NCBI GenBank assembly: GCA_964536015.1
Contig: CAZHVS010000025.1
Coordinates: forward strand, 1-42,651
Origin: CAZHVS01 sp964536015
Lineage (GTDB): Bacteria > Bacteroidota > Ignavibacteria > Ignavibacteriales > Ignavibacteriaceae
Direction of reading: 5' to 3'
DNA length: 42,651 nucleotides
The position numbers were made by a program, and so were the translations under genes. Positions within the stretch are counted from its first letter, which is position 1, and every line of letters begins with the position of its first letter. Below, one piece after another: positions 34,621-41,475 of this stretch. A model generated the notes under the pieces. That model had not been told where the DNA came from and did not search any database. It worked only from the letters and a program-made list of their open reading frames with translations.

Positions 34621-34809
34621 TTAGAGCAACGCTGTAATGCGTTTTTGTTCAGCAGAAGAGACTAAGGTAGACTTCCTTAACTTTCTTTTCCTCTTCGTGC
34701 TCTTTGAAGTTAGAATATGGCTTTTGTAAGCCTTTTTTCTTTTTATCTTACCGGATGCAGTTACTCTGAACGTTTTGCGGGCACCGCGGTTACTTTTCAT
34801 TTTTGGCAT
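34621..34809 (-). CDS. rpmI: 50S ribosomal protein L35
   Basis: L35 is a small basic 50S protein. The ATG at 34809 is chosen because it gives the universal beginning MPKMKSNRGARKTFRVT and a 62-residue protein with an AGGTAATAAA leader. A longer in-frame ATG at 34860 would add 17 residues foreign to the family and overlap infC. The Lys/Arg-rich body (KIKRKKAYKSHILTSKSTK) and end (STLVSSAEQKRITALL) are typical. Confidence 0.96.
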   Translation of the reverse strand: MPKMKSNRGARKTFRVTASGKIKRKKAYKSHILTSKSTKRKRKLRKSTLVSSAEQKRITALL

Positions 34810-34828
34810 TTTATTACCTGTCCTTTGT

Positions 34829-35359
34829 TTATTTTTTCTTCTTTCCTTTTTGAGGAACAATAATCAAACTTAAACTTCGTCCTTCCATTTTCATAGGACT
34901 TTCTACTTTGGCAATATCCTGTACTTTTTCAATAAAAGTATTTAATAATTCTTCGCCTTTTTCCTGGTACGCCATTTCTCTTCCTTTAAATACTACAGAA
35001 ACTTTTACTTTGTTTCCGTCTTCAATAAAATTAATGGCATGCCTGGTTTTAAAATCAAAATCGTGTGTATCTGTGTTTGGATGAAACCTTATTTCTTTCA
35101 ACAAAGAAACCTGTTGATTCTTTTTCTGAATCTTTTCTCTCTTCTGCTGTTCGTATTTATATTTTCCGAAATCTATAATTTTACAAACAGGAGGTTCAGC
35201 TTTTGGAGCTATTTCTACAAGATCAAGACCTCTTTCCCGTGCAAGTCTTACTGCTTCTTTTGCCAGGAAAATACCGAGTTGATTACCGCTTTCATCAATA
35301 ACTCTAACTCGTTGAGATTTTATATCTTCATTTATTCTGATTTCTTCTACTGTTACGAT
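34829..35359 (-). CDS. infC: Translation initiation factor IF-3 (ATC start)
   Basis: IF-3 binds the 30S subunit and rejects wrong start codons. Translating the - strand upstream of the C-terminal domain shows a full N-terminal domain (INEDIKSQRVRVIDESGNQL) with the KYKYEQQKRE linker. The in-frame region has no ATG, GTG or TTG before that domain. The upstream stop codon is that of thrS, so the start must lie in between. ATC at 35357-35359, with AGAGG at 35367-35371 spaced 7 nt, gives a 176-residue protein of normal size. Non-canonical infC start codons (AUU, AUC) are known and let IF-3 limit its own synthesis. A TTG at 35104 would delete the whole N-terminal domain. Confidence 0.95.
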   Translation of the reverse strand: MVTVEEIRINEDIKSQRVRVIDESGNQLGIFLAKEAVRLARERGLDLVEIAPKAEPPVCKIIDFGKYKYEQQKREKIQKKNQQVSLLKEIRFHPNTDTHDFDFKTRHAINFIEDGNKVKVSVVFKGREMAYQEKGEELLNTFIEKVQDIAKVESPMKMEGRSLSLIIVPQKGKKKK

Positions 35360-35371
35360 GTATTTGCCTCT

Positions 35372-37303
35372 TTAATTGTTAATAATTTTATTTTTAATTT
35401 CATCCAGAACTTGTTTTACAAATTCTTCTGTTTGCATTGCACCTGTATCGCCGATTTTATGTTTACGGATTGAAATATTTTTTGCATTCATTTCTTTTTC
35501 ACCGATGATTAACATGTAAGGAACTTTTTGAGTTTCCCAATCGCGGATTTTATAACCAATTTTTTCATTCCTTTCATCAAGCTGAAAACGAATGCCGTTT
35601 ATTCTTAAAGTTTCGGTAACTTCTTTTGCATAATCAATAAAATTTTGAGATACAGGAATTACAGCAACCTGCACAGGCGCCAACCACACAGGGAATGCTC
35701 CTCCAAAATGTTCAATCAATACACCAAAAAATCTTTCAATTGAACCAAGCAAAGCACGATGAACCATAAACGGACGATGTTCTTTTCCATCTTCTCCGAT
35801 GTATGTCAAATCAAAACGTTCGGGAAGATTAAAATCGAATTGTACTGTTGACATTTGCCACTCACGATTGAGTGCATCTTTAATTTTGATATCTATCTTT
35901 GGGCCGTAAAAAGCTCCGCCGCCTTCATCAATTTCATATTCAATGTTATCGCGTTTAAGAGCTTTTTTAAGTGAGTCGATTGCTTTTTCCCAGAGAGAAT
36001 CTTCACCAACAGCTTTTTCTGGTTTGGTTGCAAGGTAAAATTTCAAATCACTGAAACCAAACGAGTTCCACATAAATTTTGAAAATCTTACTACTTCAAC
36101 AATTTCATCTTCAATCTGTTCCTGTGAACAAAATATATGAGCATCATCCTGAGTAAATCCACGGACTCTTAACAATCCGTGTAACACTCCGCTTTTTTCA
36201 TATCGGTAAACTGTACCGAGCTCTGCCCATCGAAGCGGTAAATCTCTGTAAGAATGCAGGTGAGATTTATAAATTAATATATGAAAAGGACAATTCATTG
36301 GTTTGATGTAATAATCCTGTTCATCAACCTTCATTCCATTATACATACTTTCTTTGTAATTAACAAGATGGCCGCTTGTTTCCCAGAGCCAGCTTTTACC
36401 CATATGCGGAGAGTAAACAATCTGGTAGCCATTTTCAAGATGAGCCTTTCGCCAGAAATCTTCTATTTCAAGACGGATTCGTGCACCTTTTGGATGCCAG
36501 TAAATTAATCCTGCTCCCGCATCTTCGTGGATACTGAATAAATCCAGCTGTTTACCAATTTTACGATGATCTCTTTTTTTAGCTTCTTCAAGAAAGATGA
36601 GATAATCATCAAGCATTTTTTTCTTCGGGAAAGAGATTCCGTAAATTCTTTGAAGCTGTTTGTTTTTTTCATCACCGCGCCAGTAAGAACCTGATACAGT
36701 AAGAAGTTTTACATATTTAATCTTACCTGTTGATGGCAGGTGAGGACCTGTACAAAGATCAGTAAATTCACCTTCATTATAAATACTGATGGTTTCAGAG
36801 TTTTCATCAAGTTCGCTGATAATTTCAGTTTTATAGTTGTCGCCTTTTTGTGAGAAAAGGTTTAATGCATCTTTTTTGGTAAGTTCAACACGCTGGTATG
36901 AAGTATTTAATTTTGAAAGCTGCTGCATTTTATCTTCAATAACCTTCAAATCATCTTCGCTGAGTTTTTTATTGATATCTATATCGTAGTAAAAGCCATT
37001 TTCAATAGCGGGACCGACACCAAACTTAGCTTCTGGAAAAATTGATTGAACAGCGTGAGCCATTAAATGAGAAGTCGAATGCCAGTATACTTCTTTACCA
37101 ATTGGGTCATCGAATGTAAAAAATTTGATTGAAGCATCAGAATTGATAGGTGAATAAAGTTCTTTAACCTTGCCGTTTATTTCAACAGCAAGAGCATCAT
37201 CAGCTAATCTTGAAGAGATAGAGCGTGCAACGTCTAAAGCAATAATGCCTTGCTCAAATTCTTTTACGCTTCCATCGGGTAATGTAATATTAATTTTATT
37301 CAT
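35372..37303 (-). CDS. thrS: Threonine--tRNA ligase
   Basis: ThrS charges tRNA-Thr and edits mischarged serine. The 643-residue protein begins with a TGS domain (1-62). The editing domain contains HSTSHLMAH (near residue 75) and the conserved CTGPHLPSTG. The class II core carries the zinc-binding Cys (MNCPFH), the His in FTQDDAHIF, and the third ligand in HRALLGSIERF. The C-terminal anticodon-binding domain follows (APVQVAVIPVS onward). It begins only 11 nt after the T tract of a terminator behind tRNA-Val and has no Shine-Dalgarno in that space. The infC Shine-Dalgarno begins just after the thrS stop codon. Confidence 0.98.
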   Translation of the reverse strand: MNKINITLPDGSVKEFEQGIIALDVARSISSRLADDALAVEINGKVKELYSPINSDASIKFFTFDDPIGKEVYWHSTSHLMAHAVQSIFPEAKFGVGPAIENGFYYDIDINKKLSEDDLKVIEDKMQQLSKLNTSYQRVELTKKDALNLFSQKGDNYKTEIISELDENSETISIYNEGEFTDLCTGPHLPSTGKIKYVKLLTVSGSYWRGDEKNKQLQRIYGISFPKKKMLDDYLIFLEEAKKRDHRKIGKQLDLFSIHEDAGAGLIYWHPKGARIRLEIEDFWRKAHLENGYQIVYSPHMGKSWLWETSGHLVNYKESMYNGMKVDEQDYYIKPMNCPFHILIYKSHLHSYRDLPLRWAELGTVYRYEKSGVLHGLLRVRGFTQDDAHIFCSQEQIEDEIVEVVRFSKFMWNSFGFSDLKFYLATKPEKAVGEDSLWEKAIDSLKKALKRDNIEYEIDEGGGAFYGPKIDIKIKDALNREWQMSTVQFDFNLPERFDLTYIGEDGKEHRPFMVHRALLGSIERFFGVLIEHFGGAFPVWLAPVQVAVIPVSQNFIDYAKEVTETLRINGIRFQLDERNEKIGYKIRDWETQKVPYMLIIGEKEMNAKNISIRKHKIGDTGAMQTEEFVKQVLDEIKNKIINN

Positions 37304-37314
37304 AATGTTATAAT

Positions 37315-37337
37315 AAAAAAAAACGGAGACATCTCCG
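37315..37337 (-). terminator. Intrinsic terminator after tRNA-Val, immediately before thrS
   Basis: On the - strand CGGAGA/TCTCCG (37324-37337) forms a tight 6-bp stem around two bases and is followed by nine T residues (37315-37323). It lies 6 nt downstream of the mature tRNA-Val end and 11 nt before the thrS ATG, so thrS expression from the tRNA promoter requires read-through. Confidence 0.85.
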
Positions 37338-37343
37338 GTACTG

Positions 37344-37417
37344 TGGATTCTATAGGATTCGAACCTATGACCTTCTGCACGTCAAGCAGACGCTCTAACC
37401 AACTGAGCTAAGAATCC
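37344..37417 (-). tRNA. tRNA-Val (GAC)
   Basis: The acceptor stem GGATTCT/AGAATCC is perfect. The D arm has GCTCAGTTGGTTAGAGC, the anticodon loop is TTGACGT (anticodon GAC), and the T loop is GGTTCGAATCC. The discriminator is A. CCA is not encoded. Confidence 0.95.
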
Positions 37418-37479
37418 AACAAAATCAAAATGTCATGTTATTCAAATTTTCTATTGTTAATCCAAACTTGTTATTCTTG

Positions 37480-37565
37480 TACCGAGAGCCGGACTCGAAC
37501 CGGCACGGGAATTAATTCCCACAGGATTTTAAGTCCTGTGCGTCTACCACTTCCGCCATCCCGGC
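37480..37565 (-). tRNA. tRNA-Leu (TAA)
   Basis: An 86-nt class II tRNA with acceptor GCCGGGA/TCTCGGT (two wobble pairs). The anticodon loop is CTTAAAA (anticodon TAA). It has a long variable arm (GGGAATTAATTCCC) and T loop GGTTCGAGTCC. The discriminator is A and CCA is not encoded. It is 62 nt upstream of tRNA-Val, probably in the same transcript. Confidence 0.96.
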
Positions 37566-37586
37566 AAAACTTTAAAAAATGGTGTG

Positions 37587-37617
37587 TAAATATAGAGATG
37601 AAGCCCTTTTTATGCAA
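37587..37617 (-). promoter_or_regulatory. Candidate promoter for tRNA-Leu/tRNA-Val
   Basis: On the - strand TTG (37615-37617), a 20-nt spacer and TATATTTA (37587-37594) resemble TTTG/TAnnTTTG with one mismatch. The element ends 22 nt before tRNA-Leu. Confidence 0.45.
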
Positions 37618-37688
37618 GAAATTGTAAAAATAAAAATTGGTTTAGTAAAAATTTTTCCACTCACCAGTATAAAAGAATCAAAAAGTGC

Positions 37689-37719
37689 TTTGCATTATTT
37701 CAATTAACTCTTATCTTTG
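37689..37719 (+). promoter_or_regulatory. Consensus Bacteroidota promoter for tRNA-Met
   Basis: TTTG (37689-37692), a 19-nt spacer and TATCTTTG (37712-37719) match both boxes of the Bacteroidota housekeeping promoter exactly. The -7 box ends 31 nt before the tRNA. Confidence 0.8.
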
Positions 37720-37749
37720 CATCGCAAAAATTTAAAAATAGATTTTTGA

Positions 37750-37823
37750 GGGCCTGTAGCTCAGTTGGTTAGAGCAGCTGACTCATAATCAGCGGGTCGG
37801 AGGTTCAAGTCCTTCCGGGCCCA
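37750..37823 (+). tRNA. tRNA with CAT anticodon (tRNA-Met, possibly tRNA-Ile2)
   Basis: Acceptor GGGCCTG/CGGGCCC, D arm GCTCAGTTGGTTAGAGC, anticodon loop CTCATAA (anticodon CAT) and T loop GGTTCAAGTCC are all present. The acceptor lacks the C1:A72 mismatch of initiator tRNA and the anticodon stem lacks three G:C pairs, so it is an elongator. Whether it is Met or the lysidine-modified Ile2 cannot be decided by eye. CCA is not encoded. Confidence 0.93.
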
Positions 37824-37830
37824 CAACAAC

Positions 37831-37865
37831 AAAACCTTGTAAGATAATATCTTACAGGGTTTTTT
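37831..37865 (+). terminator. Intrinsic terminator after tRNA-Met (possibly bidirectional)
   Basis: AAAACCTTGTAAGAT pairs with ATCTTACAGGGTTTT around AAT (one G:T pair), and T residues follow. The complementary A run on the left could also let it stop transcription from the - strand gene at 37909-38310. Confidence 0.9.
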
Positions 37866-37908
37866 ATTTTTTAAACTATTCAGCAAAAAATCAATGCCGG
37901 AAAAAATA

Positions 37909-38310
37909 CTATATCATTCTCGGTATTTGTGATGAATGATGATGAATTATTGGTGAGTCTTTCGATTTATCAATTATAAAACTAAAACGAGCTTCATAAG
38001 AAATTAATTCGTCTTCAACGTCAAACTTCCAGCAGTACATTCCACTTACAATCGATAGCTCATTATTTAAGTTATGTACTTTCAATGTTTTATCGTGCAA
38101 TGTAATTGATAGGTTTGTTCTGTTAAAAAGTCTGTTAAAGTATGCTTTTATTTTTTGCGAATTATTCTGCATGCTATCCGAAAAAGTTGGAATGATAATA
38201 GCATCTTCATCGTAAAGAGAAAGAACCCCTTGAAGATTACGGATTCTAATTAATTCAATCCACTTTTGTACTACTTCCATAGGATGGTTAAAAGACATAT
38301 TTACTCTCAT
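37909..38310 (-). CDS. NTF2-like / SnoaL-fold small protein
   Basis: This 133-residue protein looks like a member of the NTF2-like superfamily (DUF4440 / CaMKII association-domain type). These proteins are small cone-shaped proteins that bind or convert small molecules or serve as scaffolds. Features seen are the helix MEVVQKWIELIRIRNLQGVL, the strand start LYDEDAIIIPTFSD, and a late YEARFSFIID...IIHHHSSQIP segment typical of this fold's C-terminal strands. There is no signal peptide. The ATG at 38310 is used; Met5 is an alternative. It stands alone, next to the terminator behind tRNA-Met. The substrate is unknown. Confidence 0.75.
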   Translation of the reverse strand: MRVNMSFNHPMEVVQKWIELIRIRNLQGVLSLYDEDAIIIPTFSDSMQNNSQKIKAYFNRLFNRTNLSITLHDKTLKVHNLNNELSIVSGMYCWKFDVEDELISYEARFSFIIDKSKDSPIIHHHSSQIPRMI

Positions 38311-38484
38311 TATTAAAATTATTATTTAGAAAACGAAATGATGTTAATTATAGTTCCATGTAAATGGAATAAGTGAGTTCTGACGCGGTTTATATTGGTA
38401 TTGTCGCTAACCCTTCATCAGAGGGAACTGATTTGTTAGAAGTATAATACCTAAAATCTCTTGTCCATCATTTTTTCCAACGGT

Positions 38485-38685
38485 TTATTTCAACACTGTC
38501 ATCTTGTTATTCTGAACAAAGTCATTTACTTTAAGGGAATATATATAAATACCGCTTGGAATATTACCAGCATCGAATGATACTTTATAAATTCCGGGCG
38601 ACTTTTCTTCATTTACTAGCGTTGCTATTTCTTTCTCATTCTGTATCGTGCAGTTTCCACGGCTCTTAAAGAACGATTTGTTATT
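38485..38685 (-). pseudogene. Orphan type IX secretion C-terminal sorting-domain fragment
   Basis: A - strand open stretch ending with a TAA at 38485-38487 encodes the classic sorting-domain pattern: EIATLVNEEKSPGIYKVSFD, then AGNIPSGIYIYSLKVNDF, ending NNKMTVLK. Such domains close proteins exported by the type IX system. Nothing resembling a cargo protein precedes it. The frame is closed by a stop at 38686-38688 and runs into a piece of an HTH regulator read in another frame. It is therefore a broken gene end, about 66 codons long, with no start. Confidence 0.8.
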
Positions 38686-38807
38686 TTAGCAACCTCATTA
38701 TTTGTATATCCAGCTCTCAAAAGACAACAGAGCTTAAATTCCATGGAGGTTAGTGTCGGATAAGTCGAGGAAATTGCGTGTACAAAGTCAGCGTTTAGGA
38801 AATTAAA
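38625..38807 (-). pseudogene. Fragment of a TPR/HTH regulator (C-terminal HTH only)
   Basis: Between in-frame stops (TAG at 38808-38810 and TAG at 38625-38627) the - strand reads FLNADFVHAISSTYPTLTSM, then EFKLCCLLRAGYTNNEVAKI, then TNRSLRAVETARYRMRKK and stop. This parallels the end of the intact regulator at 39058-40749 (YPNLTTIELKLCAYHKM, EIASLTALSVRSIQTTRYRI). The HTH is cut right after RYRMRKK, where the sorting-domain fragment begins in another frame. No start codon and no TPR part are left. The rest of 38311-39057 shows nothing else coding. Confidence 0.75.
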
Positions 38808-38945
38808 CTACTTAAAAAAATTCTGCCATGTCTTCATATAGTATCAGATATTTTTTTATTTTTTATTATCGAATAACTAAACGAAATTTAATGCTTCTTT
38901 TTATTTATTGAGCTACTACAAATCTACGCAAACAAGAATTTTCGT

Positions 38946-38963
38946 AAAAAAGTCGACTTTTTT
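38946..38963. repeat. 18-bp perfect palindrome
   Basis: AAAAAAGTCGACTTTTTT is a perfect palindrome without loop, 95 bp past the end of the TPR/HTH regulator. It could be a bidirectional terminator-like element or a protein-binding site. Confidence 0.6.
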
Positions 38964-39057
38964 GCTAAAGTGAACTAAACTGGTGACAAATTATGGATTC
39001 TCTTTCGGGTAATGAGATTAATGATATAAGTCGATAGTACGGAGAGGTTATGAAAGT

Positions 39058-40749
39058 TTAGATCCCGTTAATGAACTCCTGAAATGAGGTTTCTTCTGGC
39101 AATTTTATTTTTTTTCGAATTCTGTAGCGGGTAGTTTGTATTGACCTGACGGAGAGTGCAGTAAGCGATGCAATCTCTTTAGTTTCTAATTTCATTTTGT
39201 GGTAGGCACATAATTTTAGTTCGATTGTTGTAAGGTTTGGGTACATTTCGGTCAATTTTTTGAAAAAATCGGGATGAATTTTTATGAATTGCTCTTCGAA
39301 CTGCTTCCAGGTTGTATCTTTATTCAAAGCGTAATTAATAGAGGAAATAATCTTCTTTATATTTTTCCACTTTCCATCATCAGACGTTTCGATGCTCTGC
39401 TTTAGCTGTTTCTTCAAGCTAAACAAAAAATCATTTTGACTTTGAATTAATGATGCCTGAACTAAAAGTTCACGATTTGCCTGTTCTATCTTCAATTTTT
39501 CTATTTTCAGTTCATTTGCATGGGCTGCATCGTAACTTGCCAGCACTTGTTTGTGATATTTCTTTTTATACTGGTAACGTGCAAACAGCAACCAAAGAAA
39601 AATGAAGAAACCCAAAGCAGCGGCTATTGCCACGTTGCGAACAAAATTTGATCTTTCAAGTTCAAGTTCTTTAATTTTTATTCTCTGCTTATACTCATCA
39701 ACTATATTCTGTGTATCAAGTTTATAAATTAATGCAGTTACATCGGTTTCATATCGTTTTTCAAGCAGTTTGTTAATCTTGATCAGATTTTTGTTTAAGA
39801 GATGTATATTCCCCGACTTTTGGTAGTATTCGTTAAATTTTTTCAGAATATTTATTTGTTCCGCAATCATTTTCTCATCTTCGGCAATCCGAAGAGCGCG
39901 ATTCAAGTAATCTAATGCTTCACTTTTCTGATTAATAAAGCTTAACAAGTCTGACAATCTTGAGTAAAGTTTGATTAAATGAAAAACATTATAATCATTT
40001 AAAAAACCTTTTTCAGCAAGTTTCAGCTTTGCAATTCCCGAAAGAGTATCTCCCATTTCAATCATTATTAAAGCTGTTTTTTGATAATTAAGACCAATAA
40101 GATTGTACCCATTTTCCTTAATTTCAATAGTCATTGCTTTATCATAGTAGGAGATAGCTGAATCAGTCAATCCCATAGTTTTATATAGATCCCCGATATA
40201 ACCGTACGAATGAGCCTTCAAATATGGAATTTCGGGGAGTTTCTCTGAAATTGTGAGTGCCCGGAAAAATAATTCTTTTGCTTTGGGGTAGTTATTCTTT
40301 TCTCTTTCGATTAGCGCCAGATTATTGATTGCAGTGTATACTCCGGCAGGAAATTTTTGAGATTCAAAAACTTTTTTTGCTTCGTTGTACTTTCCCGAAG
40401 CTAAATTGTATCGTTTCTGATTATAATAAATATTCCCAATATCAATTAGTAAATAACCGCAAATTGAACGCATACCAATTTCTGTTAATAAATCCAATCC
40501 CTGTAAATAAAATGACAAAGCCTGAGCTGGTAAGCCCTGCTTATCAAGTATAAAACCGATTTCAACCATTGCAAAAGCACGGATTGAATCGTGCACTTCT
40601 TCGGTAGGGAGTTCCAAAATTTCGAAACCGAGCTTCAGTGCTTCGTTCGGTTTTGAAGACATTATTTCTATTAGTTGATTTAGTAATTTTTCACCTTTTG
40701 TATTGTTTTCTTTTCCAAACAAATTACCACACCAAAGGATAAATAACAT
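39058..40749 (-). CDS. Membrane-anchored TPR protein with LuxR-like C-terminal HTH
   Basis: This regulator type is common in Bacteroidota. The 563-residue protein has a hydrophobic N-terminus (1-12, probably a signal or anchor). TPR-like helical repeats fill about 15-340 (for example NIYYNQKRYNLASGKYNEAKK and SYGYIGDLYKTMGLTDSAISYY). A membrane helix lies at about 371-391 (VAIAAALGFFIFLWLLFARY). A coiled coil follows (about 395-445). The C-terminal helix-turn-helix (about 505-550) includes LKLCAYHKMKLETKEIASL and SVRSIQTTRYRIRKKIKLP. The TPR part should be periplasmic and the HTH cytoplasmic, so it may couple an envelope signal to transcription. Flanking DNA is decayed, and part of a paralogue lies just downstream. 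Confidence 0.85.
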   Translation of the reverse strand: MLFILWCGNLFGKENNTKGEKLLNQLIEIMSSKPNEALKLGFEILELPTEEVHDSIRAFAMVEIGFILDKQGLPAQALSFYLQGLDLLTEIGMRSICGYLLIDIGNIYYNQKRYNLASGKYNEAKKVFESQKFPAGVYTAINNLALIEREKNNYPKAKELFFRALTISEKLPEIPYLKAHSYGYIGDLYKTMGLTDSAISYYDKAMTIEIKENGYNLIGLNYQKTALIMIEMGDTLSGIAKLKLAEKGFLNDYNVFHLIKLYSRLSDLLSFINQKSEALDYLNRALRIAEDEKMIAEQINILKKFNEYYQKSGNIHLLNKNLIKINKLLEKRYETDVTALIYKLDTQNIVDEYKQRIKIKELELERSNFVRNVAIAAALGFFIFLWLLFARYQYKKKYHKQVLASYDAAHANELKIEKLKIEQANRELLVQASLIQSQNDFLFSLKKQLKQSIETSDDGKWKNIKKIISSINYALNKDTTWKQFEEQFIKIHPDFFKKLTEMYPNLTTIELKLCAYHKMKLETKEIASLTALSVRSIQTTRYRIRKKIKLPEETSFQEFINGI

Positions 40750-41078
40750 TACCAGAGTTAGGTAATAACTGTAATGTTGACACTTTTTTTATTTAAAGAA
40801 TAATAGGACATCCCAAGAATAAATTGCTTTATTTAAACATTTAGTAAAAACTATTGAAAAACTTAATTAAATATATCTAAAAAGTAATAAGTAGGTCAAT
40901 TACTTCAATTGGAATTATTTGCAAAATTAATACTTATGTTATCAGGAGGAGAACCAATCGACAATTCTACAATAAATTATATCGGAAAATTTTAGGAACA
41001 GAAAATGCAGCTATAGTAATATTTATAAAGAAAAGATTACATAAACAATTTTCATGTAATCCTTTCTTTTAGAAAATT
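40750..41078. other. Non-coding A/T-rich gap
   Basis: No gene, RNA or consensus promoter is visible. An AGGAGGAGAACC sequence near 40944 looks like a Shine-Dalgarno motif, but no start codon follows at a useful distance. Confidence 0.5.
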
Positions 41079-41262
41079 TTACTTTGTAAGAATCATTTTT
41101 TTAACTTGATAAAAATCACCTGCTTTGTGTGAGTAGAGAAACACTCCGCTTGATACTTTGTTACTGCACACTTAACCGAGTGATATCCGGCTAGTTTTTA
41201 TACATTTACAAAAGAGATGATTTCTTGTCCTAATGAATTGTATGAGAGGAATTGTAATAATT
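41079..41262 (-). pseudogene. Decayed type IX sorting domain (stop and frameshift)
   Basis: The - strand carries a second sorting-domain relic. One frame reads FLSYNSLGQEIISFVNV, then a TAA, then KLAGYHSVKCAV. A different frame then gives NKVSSGVFLYSHKAGDFYQV followed by KKMILTK and TAA at 41079-41081. Together these match the family consensus (YNSLGQEI, LAGYHSVK, SSGVFLY, KAGDF, KKMIL). One premature stop and one frameshift break it, and no cargo protein is attached. It lies between the TPR/HTH regulator and the TIR gene. Confidence 0.75.
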
Positions 41263-41281
41263 TATTTAGAATATTTTGCTC

Positions 41282-41475
41282 ATAACGGCGTTGTGGCTAA
41301 GGCGCAGCCCAAAACTACAATGCAGAACTTACAAGCCGATGCCGATAATTATTTATTAACTTGTTTTGTTAACTACACTCAAAGAGCAACTAACTTTTGC
41401 AACACAATTATAGAATTACACAAATGCCGAACAGTTTAAAGCGGACGGCTTGGAAAACTGGTTATACCACGTTAT
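41282..41475. repeat. Nested inverted repeats downstream of TIR gene (attC-like candidate)
   Basis: This segment is richer in G/C than its surroundings and contains two nested inverted repeats. The outer pair is ATAACG (41282-41287) / CGTTAT (41470-41475), and the inner pair is CAAGCCG (41332-41338) / CGGCTTG (41446-41452). A direct repeat ATGCCGA occurs at 41339-41345 and 41424-41430. Read from the TIR stop codon, the layout resembles an integron attC site, but the core GTTRRRY motif is not exact and no integrase is in the window. A 68-codon open frame at 41233-41439 on the + strand overlaps the relic and this structure and is not credible. Confidence 0.3.
41461..41470 (+). repeat. Left arm of 10-bp inverted repeat flanking the TIR gene
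   Basis: GTTATACCAC ends 1 nt before the TIR stop codon (41472-41474). Its exact reverse complement GTGGTATAAC stands at 42321-42330, 15 nt before the TIR start codon, so the two arms bracket the gene. Confidence 0.6.

Noticed and set aside
34810..34860. Extended N-terminus of L35
   Set aside because: The extra 17 residues are foreign to L35 and overlap infC; the family start MPKMK is at 34809.
34829..35104. Short 91-residue infC starting at TTG 35104
   Set aside because: It lacks the IF-3 N-terminal domain, which is plainly encoded just upstream in the same frame.
37430..37627. 65-codon + strand gene
   Set aside because: It is antisense to tRNA-Leu and its spacer and matches nothing known.
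41233..41439. 68-codon + strand gene
   Set aside because: It overlaps the decayed sorting domain and the inverted-repeat structure and has no recognisable features or Shine-Dalgarno.
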